NCBI GenBank assembly: GCA_013399115.1
Contig: VXAA01001396.1
Span: 175,610-239,609, forward strand
DNA: 64,000 nucleotides
Direction of reading: 5' to 3'
Origin: Anseranas semipalmata
Lineage: Eukaryota > Chordata > Aves > Anseriformes > Anseranatidae
The notes beneath the pieces are model-generated. The model worked only from the letters and a program-made list of their open reading frames with translations. It had not been told where the DNA came from and made no database searches. Each line of letters begins with the position of its first letter. The first letter of the stretch is position 1. Below, in pieces: positions 12,654 through 25,335 of the stretch. Both the position numbers and the translations under genes were made by a program.

Positions 12654-14417
12654 TTTTTTTTTTCTCCCATTTCTGCACGTGCAACCAGCACACCTGAATT
12701 AAAGGTATTATATCTTTTGTGACTGGACACATCAGCCATGATGACCTCAGGTAAGTAAAGCAGAATTTCCNAGCAGAGCAGGGGTCCAAGTGATCATGGA
12801 ATAGCTGAGCAAGGAGTCCCACAGGGAAACCTTCCTCTGGCCTAACCAAAAAGAGAAAACAGCAGAGCCAGCACTTGTAGATTCATGAAGGGGGAAAGGA
12901 AGATAGCCAGCAAGAACCAGCAGAGTTGGAAAGTTAAAGAGAACAGAAGATATGTTTTCACATTTGTGAAAAGTTTGACAGCAGCAGTGCCTATGTGAGG
13001 TTCTGTCTGGTGTACAATCAAGCAAGTGCCGTCTTAAATCAATACCCAATCCACTTCCAAAAAGATCAGCAGCTCATACAATTCCTCTTTTCTCTCTGGG
13101 TATCTTGGAAGAACAAACACTCTTTGTACGAGGATAATAAAAGAATTGCTGTGGGCTCTTGTAATGAAAGCACAGCAGCAACTAGTCACCATTGCCTGAG
13201 GCTTGCATGACAGAACAGGGTGCTAGAGTCTTGTTAAAAATATTGAATATTTTGATTTCCTCATAGCAGACCTGACACAAAACTGGGAAAGAACACTATG
13301 ATTACTAGGTCTTGAATTAGTGAAATGCCATAAGACTTTCATCATATGCAAAATACTTCTTGTACAGGCACAACTATTTTCCTACATGTAAAGCAACAGA
13401 AAGATGCACATAGACATTTCTATGTCTTAATGATTAGACAGTGGAAACACTTTCTGTCATTTCATTGTAAAATATCAGTGATGTTAATGAATGCTTATAT
13501 TAACTTTATATTTTAATTAATAATATTAATGCATCATTGTTTTCTTTGGTACAGCAACAGAAGACTGAAGACATCTGTCAGATGCCATTGTTATTTAGAA
13601 ATGGAGGGCTCTTGGATGTTGTTTAGCACCATCTGTTCTTGCTCTGCCAATCAAGAGGTAAGCATGGTCACCCAGCTCTCCAGTGCCTTGGTGGACAAAC
13701 CTTACACAGCAAGGTCAGAGCAGCGGTGGTGAGCCAGAGCCTGCCAGAGCACAGGAGAAGAAACGCAAGCCTTGCAGGGGGGCAGGCAAAGCCCAGCACA
13801 GCTCTTGCCTGCTCCAGGAGTGTTTTCTTCAATTCTTGGGGAGAATTTAGAAACTGAATTCTTCCTCAACCTCCCTCTGTTCCTGGCTGGGGTAGAAACA
13901 GCAAGGGAAAAAGGAGTTATTACTGGGATTGTATCTGTCGTCTCTGTCACAGAGGAGCAGTACTGAACAGAAGCAGAGGGGTCTGGGCAGGAGCAGACTC
14001 CCTCCTCTCTTCTTTGAGGATGGGTCTGCAAGGAGCAGGAGAAGGGAGATGGAGCAGGTCATCCTGGAAATGGCACCTGACATTTAGGGTGCAGGGATGC
14101 TGCTAGCTTTGACATGTTGTCTGGTGTCCTTTGAGAGCAAGCAATCGGTAAATTATGCCAAGCAAAACAACTGTAATCCAAGCACATTAGTACTTTTCAA
14201 CCTTAAGCAAATAAGCAGATTGGCTAAATATATCTATGTATGAGAGAATAGGTAATTTTATCCACTAAGACCTCTAATACTCAATCAGTGCTTTATAAAG
14301 GTTGGCTCAGTCACATTCCTGAAAACTAGGAATGTATTTCGCATCCACCTAGTGGATAGAGTTTGAGTAGTAGCTTGTAAAGCCCAGAAGACGAATGAGG
14401 ATGCTTTTCTGTAGGGG

Positions 14418-14441
14418 AAAAAAAAAAAAAAAAAAAAAAAA
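14418..14441. repeat. Poly(A) tract
   Basis: 24 consecutive A. Confidence 0.95.
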
Positions 14442-15958
14442 CAGATTTAATCAGACACCAAACCTTTTGGAAGTATTTTACAGATCTTGGTGAAGAGCCT
14501 TTTAATGGTATGCCTTGTAATCATTACCAAAGCTTTGGAGAAGAATCAAACTATTTTTTCAGGCAAATCTAAATCCTAACTCAAGTCCATGTGCCCTCAT
14601 CAATTACCCTTTCAATTAGTCTGATTCAGGACATTCAGATAATGGAGACCTTCACCAGTGATGTGAAATGAGCCCATCTATGATGCCAGAGTAATTTCTA
14701 TGACTGCCTGATGAGCACATTAGTGCGCAGGCATTGTCCCCTGACAAGGGAGTTCTGGAAATCACATAGGTCAATACCTCGCTCAGGCAGCAACAGTTGC
14801 TAGTCCAATTTCCAGACAGCAAAACTGGGGACTGTCCTTTTCAGTATTTCTGAAAATGCTGAAAAACTCATGTGGACAGGGACTTGTCTGTATCTCTATC
14901 TATAGCCATCCTGAGGCTTGGATTCACTAGTTGGTTAGTGTTTGAACAGTGATGCAAGAATGTGGAATGTATGAAAGACACCACACATATATCCAACCCT
15001 GCAATGTTTCTCTGTCCTCTTCTCCAGTGGCCAAGATCCTCCTATCTTGATCTATAAGGAAAAGTATATTTACATATTTTTACTGCCATGCTCAATCGGA
15101 AGTACAAATCATGCTGTAGAAGAGCTGTTGTGTATAGCTTTTTGGATGCATTTTAGGACAAGAGTACAGCAAAGTTGCAGTGTGGATTTGGCCATTATTC
15201 CCTTTCTGGCAGTAGCTGCATACTCATTAATACTGATCCTGTGCACCACCACATCACCTGGCAGCACAAGTTTCATTTGGATCAAAAGCAAGCTGACTTA
15301 GTTGAAACATGGCGTGTGATGTTTATGCCAGCTTAAGGACTTTTTTCCTGACTGCAAGAGCTGATACCTGATCCAGCATAAAAAACTGCTAAGAAAAGTT
15401 ACTTTTTTAACATTTTTGAAAGCACTTTTGCTGTCAAAGGTTTGTTCAAAATCATTATGTATCATATTGCTACATTATTTCTGATCTGGCACAAGGAGCC
15501 CTAAAATCAGATGCACCCTCTCATTGCATCCATCTGTTAACAAATGCTAACTGGGAGAGGAATGTGGATTTTTTTTATTTTATTTTTTCACTCAAATGCT
15601 AAGATTTTGCTTATGTGTATATTTACCAGTGTATTAAAACCAGGTTCTATTCCAGTCTTCTGATTTTTACTTTTATTTTTTTCAGTTACATGTGAAAGTA
15701 ATGGAGAGATGGAAAAGTTATATAGCATCATCTAGTGGTCATATGCAAATCTACAGAAACTTGCAATTCCACCATCATTCACTCAAATTACCTGGCACTA
15801 GTACTAACTCCAAAGGAAAATGTATGTTAAATTCATTATTTCCAGCTTCAGCATGTGGACTGTAAGAAAAAAATAAAGTATTAGGCTAGAAGTTGTGTCA
15901 AGCCGATGCTGCTAGCATTCACAGTTCTGGAACAAGGATATCAAATACCTTACTGAAA

Positions 15959-15960
<2 letters not shown>

Positions 15961-16001
<41 letters not shown>
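15961..16001. repeat. (TC)n microsatellite with T-run
   Basis: About 16 TC units then 8 T, ending TGCAG. It mimics a splice acceptor, but no open exon with a donor follows. Confidence 0.95.
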
Positions 16002-18178
16002 GCAGATGAGCTTAAGCCAAAGAATTTTGATGTGGGGTTTTAGTGTAAGTATGGTAAAAACCCAGGATCAGGGCCTATTTTTCACTCTGATGTACTCACT
16101 TGGCTTTGACAAAATAAACTAGAATATTTTTTAATTATTTGTTCAAAGGACAGGAATGCAAGTTTTCTGGCTCCAAGGCTGAGTTTTTGCAACTAGATTA
16201 GTTAGAAGAAAATGCTTCACAAATCCAGGAGAGAGCCGCAGACTTCAGAAACCTGTCCCCTGTAAAGCTTGGCTGTTCCTGTTCACTGCTCCGCAAATGT
16301 CTTCTGCCTCCTTCTTGAAAGATTACGATTTCAAGGTTTCAAGATTGTGCTTGACTGTGTGCTATAGTAGCCTGTAGTGAGGTCAATGCTGAGGCAAAAA
16401 TACTATCCCTGGTCTTTCATGTAAATCTAGGTACAGTGTGAGACTTTCTTATACGCCAGGTGCAGGATAGTTACGTTGTCAAGGTCACGTTTGACCTGGT
16501 GCCTGTGTCAGTGACACTCCTCGCCATCTCTACCTGGTGTCGCCATTCCCCAGGAGATGCAACCTCTGTTGTGAGCAGACCAGCAGCTCCCTTCACCACC
16601 TGGGCAGCACAAAAAATTCAGCTCGTGGCTCCCCAGCCTCTCCTGCTGGATGGTTCCCCACGGCCGAGCACCTGCTGTGAGCAAGCACCATGTTGTGGCT
16701 CCTCGCAAAGACCACAGAGCACAGCCCAAGCCATGGTGCAGGCAGGGAGAGGACAAACTCAGCTGGTGTTGGAAGTCACAGTGGCAGGAGGCCAGAGAGC
16801 TGTATGGGAGGCTCAGGGAGACCCTCGTTATTTTCTTTTAACAAAGATTATGACAGTTAAATATGACAATTAAATATGACTCAAGTTGCATAAGGTCATA
16901 TGTAACATTCGTCTGAGGAAATGTTTCTAAGGGGAGTCCCAGGATATTTGGGAAGCCAGGCATTTTTTCCCATGAAGTGAGTAAGTCCTCAGAGATTCTA
17001 ATTCGAACTTCTGAATTTCTGGGGACTAAAATGAATTTCTTTCAAACCCATTTAAAACACAATATCTGTTTCTGCTGCATCCCTTTGAAAATCCTAGGCC
17101 TAATTGTTTTGGCGATATGGGCCAGTGGATTAGAAAGCCCTGTCCTACAACAGTTGCCCTCTTGTGTTGAGCAGGGTTTTCATTCATTTTCAGCCCAAAT
17201 ATGGGGACTTCTGTGGCATTTGTGTTTCCTGTGTAATATAAGCAGATACTTGTCAGCTACAGGAAATATCATGACACTAGTTCTCACACGCTGGTATTTG
17301 TGGGCAGGTACCTTGTATAGACGTGAGTGTATCACCTATATTTCACAGGAATCTTTATGCACTAGGCACTTGCATTATGGATTTGATATTGGTGTACATG
17401 AAATCATGGCATGTGAAAAATCTCAGAAGCAGAGTCCTTGGGAAGCGATCTAAAAAGAAATGAAAGTGAACTAAGTTAAACAAAAGCAAGAAAAAAATGG
17501 GCAATCGAAGTAATTATAATACTTTTCAGAAAAAATATTGGTTTTAAAATTGTGTTCTGTCATCTTTCAACCTGGTGATATGACATCCCTCCATATGCTA
17601 TCATTAGGTCTCATTTCAAGATAATACCAGCATTGTTGTGCAAGTATCTTTCCATACCCTGTCGTTTCTCACTTTTAATATCAGTCCATGTATATGTTTG
17701 TTCCTTACACATTTTTCCTAGGTATTATAATACCATGATAATGTTTCAGAAATTACTGATTTGGTGTAGGAAGTATATATTACATATGCATCTTAATTTA
17801 AACAAATAGGTTTGGGATTTGTTTCTACTGAGTTATTCACACTTATCTAAACAAGTCTGAAATCTATTTTTCTTGAAAATCACCCTTATTTCCTCTGTCA
17901 TTGCAAATGAAACAGCAGAGCCAAATTACTGTGTTCTATACCAACACAGAATATCAACTAGAAACAGCAAGAGTGTTATTCTTTCCCATGACAGAAGTAG
18001 AATTAGGCAATAAATGTAAGGATGATTTATACCTCCTGTCTTTTATTTTACTGCATTTCTTTAGAGTTGTCTTGTACCAAAATTTATTTTTCCTGCTTAC
18101 ACAGTAAAACCTAATTTATTTCTTCAAGAAATATTTTTGCTAGTTCTACTTTCCTTTCTTGCAAGAAAGCTTCTCCCC

Positions 18179-18207
18179 TCCCCCTCCTTTTTTTTTTTTT
18201 TTCCCCT
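18179..18207. repeat. Pyrimidine tract
   Basis: Mixed C/T followed by a T-run and CCCC. Confidence 0.85.
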
Positions 18208-19233
18208 AAAGAAAATGGCTACAGCTGGAAGAAGATGAATCACAGTCTTCTGTAAATTCTCTCTGCAGTCTCTGAGTTTCAAGAGGTGAAAATATCTCCT
18301 GATTTAAATTTCTGAATTAATTGTTTACTCCTTCCAACTGGCAAAAAAATAAAAAACGGCTTTAGCCCAAGTTTCTAATTAATTCTGTCATTTTGCATAC
18401 TTCACATCAGATTGTGTGGGTGCTAACATCTAGCTACAGATTTACTGCTTTGGATGTTTGTGCCTTTCTTTTAATGAATCTTTGCCATTATGCTGATTTT
18501 TTCTAATTAGTTATTCCCACTTATTCTCATTTTCATCTAATTAAAATGCTATACTAAAAATATAAGTGAGGATTCAGTTAATTTGTCTTATAAATGGATG
18601 CATAATTAATGAAAGATTGAAATAAAGCCAATTCACAATGTAATTCTGATACTTTTTCTGCAGGTTGCTTTTTCCCTAGTGATATACAAACAAACAGCCA
18701 AAAGATTTCCTTGAATTTATAAGCAGATTTAGCTCTGTATGTGAGTAACTCTCTCTGAGACAAACTAGAGATATTATATTGCAAATTTACTATCACCTTC
18801 TACATTAGACAATGTTTTATAACCCTGCTGCTCTCAGGAATATATCTATCTGTTTTCTTTTCACCATATTTTTAATGTGTTTCAATGAGTGGGTTTTTGT
18901 GTGGTCTTCCTCGAATGAATTTCATCATGTTATGAAAATCAGGCTGATGTATTTTTTGATAAGTATTGTTGAAGAAGTGATGATGAAGACCATGTAACTG
19001 TAAGTGCTAAGTATTGCAGATAAATAGTTCCATAATCAGTTCAAACTTCACATGCTGAGCTGAAGGTACCTAAAATACGTGAAGGCTATGGTACTATCTG
19101 AAGTAACCTATCAGGTAAATGCACCTCCATAATATCATTATGAAAGTTATTAAAGATGGCCTTTAAACTCACCCTGAAGTTAGCAGGAAGTCTAAAAATA
19201 TGGGTTAATTGAAATTTTCCTGTTTCAGGTCTT

Positions 19234-19275
19234 TTGTTGTTGTTGTTGTTGTTGTTTTGTATTTTTTTTTTTTTA
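19234..19275. repeat. (TTG)n plus T-run
   Basis: Eight TTG units, TTTTGTA, then a run of about 13 T. Confidence 0.9.
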
Positions 19276-19831
19276 TAACATCGGTCCTGTAAGCAGGCCT
19301 TGTGTGTAGGCTTGATCTAAAATCGTTATTTTTGCCATGCTGAAAGTTCATTTTCTTTTAATATAAGCAATTAGAACTCTGGAAATATTTAATTTACACT
19401 TGTTTTTGTAACCACTTATCCAGCCAGCCATTCACCCAGACAGCCTCATGGAAAAATGACTGCTTCATCTGGAAAAGAAGAACTGCATAGGGTACATATC
19501 CCACCATAGCTGTGAATCTGGTACTTTCTAGAATGGAAGTGTTTGGCTTTGATTGGGACCATCATTCATTATCAGTTTATTTTCATTTAAGTTTAATTTG
19601 TGTATGTGTGTATTACTGAGTGTCCAATTTAGTAGATATGTCCTGGTAAAAATAAATGAATAAATAAAAAGTGAATATTTAATTACGACAACCCTTCATC
19701 AACAGAGGTTATCAGCACAACTAAAAGCCTGAATTGTCAGGATCTGCGGCACAGGTTACTTCTTCTATTGAGGCAGGATCAGCGGGTAACATGAGAAGAC
19801 TTTTGCAGACAGTAGAACAGGATTAATAGAT

Positions 19832-19895
19832 CACAGAATCACAGAATCGTTCAGGTTGGAAGAGACCTCCAAGATCACCTAGTCCAACCTCTGAT
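19832..19895 (-). mobile_element. CR1 LINE 3' end fragment
   Basis: The sequence ATCACAGAATCACAGAATCG, then CAGGTTGGAAGAGACCTCCA, then CACCTAGTCCAACCTC, is the reverse complement of the hallmark CR1 3' terminus. Only about 64 bp survives. The octamer-like end repeat ATCACAGA is present twice. Confidence 0.88.
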
Positions 19896-20115
19896 ATTTT
19901 CCAAAGGAGGATTTATGGAGGAGCCATGATACAAAGGCACAGCACCTCCTGCTTGCTCCACCACACATACAATGTAACTTCTCCTCTGTTTCCTGGCACT
20001 CAGCACAATGTGTATTGCTGCATTAGTGGTGCAGTCCACCCATGTGGCCACGGGCTTCGGCTGATGACCTTTCCTCACAGCCACACCCAAGAGAAGTGAA
20101 GTAGCAATTTAAAAT

Positions 20116-20125
20116 CCCTTTTATA
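20116..20125 (-). promoter_or_regulatory. Strong TATA-like sequence, minus strand
   Basis: TATAAAAGGG on the minus strand, a canonical TATA box by sequence. The minus-strand sequence GGGTGTGGC (KLF/CACCC type) lies about 30 bp downstream. No gene start was identified, so it may be chance or a retroelement promoter relic. Confidence 0.25.
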
Positions 20126-20903
20126 GCCCTGTCATGGGGGTGTTGCTGGAGGACACTGCAACCAGAGAGATCCTCCCTGCCAAATATCAAAGGCCTGTGA
20201 CGAGAGGAAATAGAAAGTCTCTCCAAAGCAGTAACTGTGGACAATAGCAACAGGGATTGGTAAGCAGCCTAAATACATTCAGTGCTACAGGTTTACCCAA
20301 TAAAATACATGAAGAAGAACTTCAACTACAGTGTGGTCTTGTTTTCCCTGGAACAGCTGACAGTTGAGAAGCACTCACAACCACTGGTGCAAGTGTCAGG
20401 GCCATGGCAAAGGGTGCCAGGTGACTGGGAGGCTTATCGAGACCAATATTCCATCTAGAATAAAACTCATTCTTCTCCCCCTTAGGATATTGTCTTATTT
20501 CATTGAAGAATGGTGACATCCCCAGGTTACCTAAAGATTTACTCACCTGCAAAGCTCTGCATCAGTTCTGAGTTCATTCCAATGAGAGTAATGATGCCTC
20601 TTCTTTACTGGCTTGCCAGTTCCTTCCCCAGTGTCTCATCAGGCCTAAGGATTGGGACCAAACATAGGCCACCATTTCTTCTTATAGTCCAATTCATGGG
20701 AAGATGTCCAGAAATAAGACTGCTGGACAAAATCCTGCTGGCTGCTCTCCTTCTTCGCACGCGCTGAGGATAGTTTGATATTTTACAGCCTTTATATGCA
20801 TGGTTTTTTTCTGTCTGGTTGACCCCCTCCAAGTACTGTTATATTCCAAATAGTTTACTCTTTCAGAGTAGGAGTCAATTTACTTAACTTTAACTGTTTG
20901 GGG

Positions 20904-20940
20904 AAAAAAAGAAAAAAGAAAAAAAAAAGAAAAAAAAAAG
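20904..20940. repeat. A-rich purine tract
   Basis: Runs of A separated by single G. Confidence 0.9.
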
Positions 20941-21106
20941 GACAGCTGTTTAAACTTCATCTGCAGTAAATGGAAAGAGGTTGGCATATCTAGAAAGAGA
21001 TTCTTGTTAACACCTCAGGAACCTTTAACAAAATGGGATGCATTACCTACTGGAAGTGTTTATCTCTCTGCATTGACTGTACAAGGAATCTATACAACTT
21101 ACACAT

Positions 21107-21133
21107 AATGTTAGTTGTTACGTGACTAACATT
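21107..21133. repeat. Perfect 9-bp inverted repeat
   Basis: AATGTTAGT and ACTAACATT flank a 9-bp loop. Confidence 0.85.
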
Positions 21134-22302
21134 AGGACAAGATAAATACCACCATAAATGATGGTATCTTGTTTTATAAGCTTCTTTTCAACAGCCTGCT
21201 TTTCTCCATTGACACAGGAATAGTGCTGTTAATACATCACCTCAACTAATCTAATTTAGTATTGATGCTTATCAGCAGTTCTGCAGTCATCTTGAAGCAA
21301 ACTCTGTAACCCAGCTGAAAAGTACAGTGTTTTCTCTTGAAACTTGGTAACTACACATCAGTTCAGCATATCACTATCCACAAGCTTTTCCAGGCCTGTC
21401 TTTTGATACAGTGTCTGTAAGGGCACAGCCATACTGAGTAACTTGTGGAGTAGTTATTAAGACAGTGGTGAATAAAATAGTGGTGCTGACATTACTAATA
21501 GTCTTCCCTAATCTTCCACCCATTTAAAATGCTGACATCCCCAAAGTGATGGTTATGACTCAAGACCTGCCACCGACACCACTCAGGTCCTGTTGACATC
21601 ACATGAACCGTCTCCTCTGCTCAAGGTGGCAAACAAATATGACTGGATTCCAAGCTTGAAATGCCAGCATAGAAACTTCTCAAAGGCAACTGTTGTCCTT
21701 AAAGCCGTACAAAAGCTGTAGCAACTTAATTGCCCATAAATATAAGTGGGAAAATAGTGTAAGACCTATAAAATGAATTATATTTTGCAGGAATATTTTT
21801 ATTATTTTAATTTTTAGAAATTGGATTCTTTAAAGATTAATTGGATTGCTGAAGTCCTTCTATTAGCATAAGACAATAGGCTCAAACTTTAAAAGATGAA
21901 GGAATTCAGCATATCCTGTCTACTAGGCATATTTCTATTTTACAACATCTACCACTTAGCGTGTAGCACAAATCTTTAACAACTACCTCAAAAGTTGGCA
22001 TAAGACAGGCATTATGTCATTGATTTACCTTAATTCTTTATTATATGTATTTTGAGAACTTATGTTTTTGCATCCAGATTAGTAATTCATATTGGTATGC
22101 CTGCCCAGACTGGTGTTAATAGGGACTGCCTTTCTAGGTAACAGAGCAGAGGACACATTTTGTGCCACAATAAAGGTCCACACAAATATGGAACAAGTCA
22201 ATTTGCTACATGTAAATCTGCCATCAGGATGTATATACAGGGTATCTCTGTGAAAACTGAAGGTGTTTTTTCACTTCTCTTTACCTTAAGCAACGAAACT
22301 GA

Positions 22303-22327
22303 AATCATTCATGTAATATGAATGATT
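22303..22327. repeat. Perfect 10-bp inverted repeat
   Basis: AATCATTCAT and ATGAATGATT flank a 5-bp loop. Confidence 0.88.
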
Positions 22328-22620
22328 GGTATCTCTCACTAGGAGAACTCAAATTCTCTACCTTGACTATATAAAGGCATAGAGAGTTTATACTCCCAAA
22401 TCGGGCACTTTTTTTTTAGTGATGGTGAAAATAATCCCCACCATTAATTAGTCCTTCATGTTCCCAATCAAAATTTCTATCCTAGCATGATTATGACCTT
22501 TGTACCCTTTATTTCATAGAATCATAGGTTTCCTTTATATATCTTGCACTCTAGATAACACCTTTCAGCATCCTTGCTTTTCAAGTGAGATTCACTGTTT
22601 GTTACCTCAATTAGAGCCAT

Positions 22621-22648
22621 ATTATATATATATGTATATATATATACA
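22621..22648. repeat. (TA)n microsatellite
   Basis: TATATATATATGTATATATATATA. Confidence 0.9.
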
Positions 22649-24246
22649 GTGCAGTTCTTGACATTTACCTTCAACATTATTTTATAGAATGTCATCTTTC
22701 AAGAAAAATAACTAAATTTTGAAACATTTCCGAAATTATTATATAAAAGTAAGTAACAACAGCATTAATTTTATTTATTCTATTTATTTATGTCTAAAGC
22801 TAAGCCTATAATTTCAACTCCCTCTACAGTCATCCAAGAGCAATACATCTCTCAGTGGTGTATTTTAAATGAGTTACATTCTGGACATGATTCTCTGCTT
22901 TGGCTATTGAAGAAATCTGCACAGTTAGATGAATCTTTAAATGTTCACAATTTGCTGAGATAATTCCATTCATATGAACTTAATGAAAGGAAAAACTCGA
23001 TCATCTGAAATCTCTATAAGGCACCATGATTAGGAAAAGTGTTCTCAACTCTATGCTAATCTCTACTTTGTTGAACACATTGTTCTTCAATAGCCTTTCT
23101 GTTTTCTTTTTTTCTCATAAGTGTAACCACAAATAAAAATTGACCATTGAAAAAGTGATGTTGTTTAATAGAAAGTCTCCTTAATACATAGAAAAGATGG
23201 ATTTTTTTTTTTTTACCTAAACTAATACTTTTTTTTTACATCTACCATTAAAAGTTTGCAGCCAATTTCGACTTGCTCTCATCCAGGTTGTTGGCTTAGG
23301 GTACATTAAGCACACAAAGCCTGACCAAATCACAGAATTACTTCAAAGAAAGTAAGCATCTGCAATTTTTCTCATGTGAAAGCATGACTACAGAGATAAG
23401 AAATACATTTGTTTGCTGATTACTGTTTTGCAACAGTTGCTTATCTGAGAAAAAGCAGCTGAAGATTATACAATCCTAGAAGTAGATGAGGTGAAGGTAG
23501 CTTGATAATTTCATTTGTGTTGAAGTGTAACTAGTTCAAATACCAATTTTATCAGTGGAGGGGTGGCCTTTGTATTGCTTTTGGAGTCTACAAGATCATG
23601 GAGATTTAACAGGAGACTTTAGGTCTTCATAATGACCATTTCCACACAAAACAAACAGACACTAAAAATACAGGTAGCCAGGTGCTGCACTGCCTGGAAC
23701 CAGGCTGATTTGGCTACTTCCAACACTTTCATGGTTTGAAGGCTGCAGGAACTTGTCCCAAGGCCAAAATATAAAGATACCAAAAACAGCACCTGGTTTA
23801 TGCCACTGCTGCTCCTTGGTGGGCACCCAGGCCCTTCTCAAAGCACCTCATTTGGAACCACTCAGACTACCTGTGTCTCTTCTGGGGGTGAGCTCTGTGT
23901 TATTGCTGTCTGTTCTTTACCTGGAGGAACTGGGCAGAGAAAGGGGAAGATGATAACTAGCAGGAATCACAAGGACAGAAAGGTTCATAATGCTACTGTG
24001 CAAGCAGTACTGCAGCATAGCTGTCTTTTGGGAGAGTGGATATACATTGTGGGCTTTTGGACATTCTCTTGTCAGACTTAAACATCTGCTATTAGTCCCC
24101 ACATCTCACGAGGGGGACAGAGGTAGAAGCATTATTCACAGCTTGCTCATCTGGCAATGTCAGGTCAGGGTCACAGAATAGACGGAAGGGAGACAGGAGA
24201 CCTCTGCAGTCTGAGTCATCATTTTTGCCCAGCCCTCACCTTTCAT

Positions 24247-24254
24247 GATAAAAG
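24247..24254 (+). promoter_or_regulatory. Possible TATA-like box of LEG1
   Basis: GATAAAAG lies 39 bp before the chosen ATG, which would leave a very short 5' untranslated region. The match is imperfect, and an upstream non-coding exon cannot be excluded. Confidence 0.25.
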
Positions 24255-24292
24255 CCCTGCAGCCACAAGCACCTGGGTCACAAACCTCCACA

Positions 24293-24617
24293 ATGTGGAC
24301 CTACTTTGGCATACGTGCTTTTCTTCTCATAGCATCTGTTACCCTGAATCCAGCAGCTGCCACAGCACAGAGTGACAAAGATATCACTGGAAAAGGTGTC
24401 TATCCCCCACTGTGGGACTTTGTCCCTGAAAATCTGCTGGATTTCCCAGTTAAGGACAACAAAATTGTCATCAATCCTTGGAACTATCAAGAACGACTGG
24501 GACTGTACAAGAGCTTGCTAAATTCTTCAGCCAAATATTTTACCGCCTTTGGATCCCAAAACTTTGGCAATATTCTTTGGGGATTACCATTGCAGCATGG
24601 GTGGCAATTTCGTACAG
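24293..24617 (+). CDS. LEG1: LEG1 coding exon 1
   Basis: Encodes residues 1-108 and the first base of codon 109, including the signal peptide and the most conserved block ([25 protein letters not shown]). The donor is ACAG|GTATGA. The frame runs on into the intron for about 33 codons, so the open frame alone overstates the exon. Confidence 0.92.
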
Positions 24618-25256
24618 GTATGAACTATGTCCTTAAACTGCTGCAACAGCTAACTGTTTACCAGACCCACTTTGGATCATTTTTTTTCCAAGGTTTCTGC
24701 TTTGCTAGCCTAGTATAGCCTCCTATTGTAAATTTTTACATACTGTGCTAAGCTGGTGATTTGAAAGAGACATTCTCAATGAAAGCAACACCTTGCTTTT
24801 TTGAGCAATATCTGTTAGATTTTCTAATAAGAAAAGATATTACTAAACATAGAATGGATCAAAATCCAGAGGGACTGTGGTTTAGAAACACTAATAGATC
24901 AAATGAAGAGGGCAATATTTCAGTTATCTGAAAATCTTTGAAAAGATATTCCTAGTCTTTCCAGCTTATTGCTGGCAGATATTAGGGTCTGCACTCTGCA
25001 GTGTTGTTCTTAAATTGTTAGCTGATAGGCTTCTTCTGGCTGCTAATATTACAATCTTCTGCTGGTAGTTTGAGTTTCATTTCTAATACAGATAGTTGAA
25101 AGTCTGCCTCTCCCACTAAGAAATTTTTCCCCTCTTTGCCTTATTTGATCAGTTTAGAAGTAGCCTTGATATTTTTTTAAATATATAACTTTTACAAAAA
25201 GTAAAGTTTTTTCTTTTTTTTCTTTTTCTTTTTTTTTTTCTTTTCTTTTCTTTCTT

Positions 25257-25335
<79 letters not shown>

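Larger units (their letters stand above)
12654..19825. other. Intergenic, no gene seen
   Basis: Mostly AT-rich DNA with several microsatellites. A GC-enriched patch at about 16.5-16.8 kb and a 158-codon frame at 16977-17453 have no recognisable homology and no supporting splice sites. Confidence 0.45.
19896..24240. other. Intergenic upstream of LEG1, no gene proved
   Basis: AT-rich DNA. It holds a minus-strand TATA-like box, an isolated minus-strand donor (exon side ending 20547) and some inverted repeats, but no assembled gene. Confidence 0.4.

Noticed and set aside
12500..12849. Frames spanning the N gap
   Set aside because: They are translated through unknown bases and have no support.
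15961..16020. TC-rich tract ending TTTGCAG|ATG as a splice acceptor
   Set aside because: It is a microsatellite. The frame after it closes quickly and no donor or homologous exon follows.
24618..24718. Extension of the LEG1 exon 1 frame to a stop at 24718
   Set aside because: A GTATGA donor at 24618 and an in-phase homologous exon 2 show that this is intron read-through.
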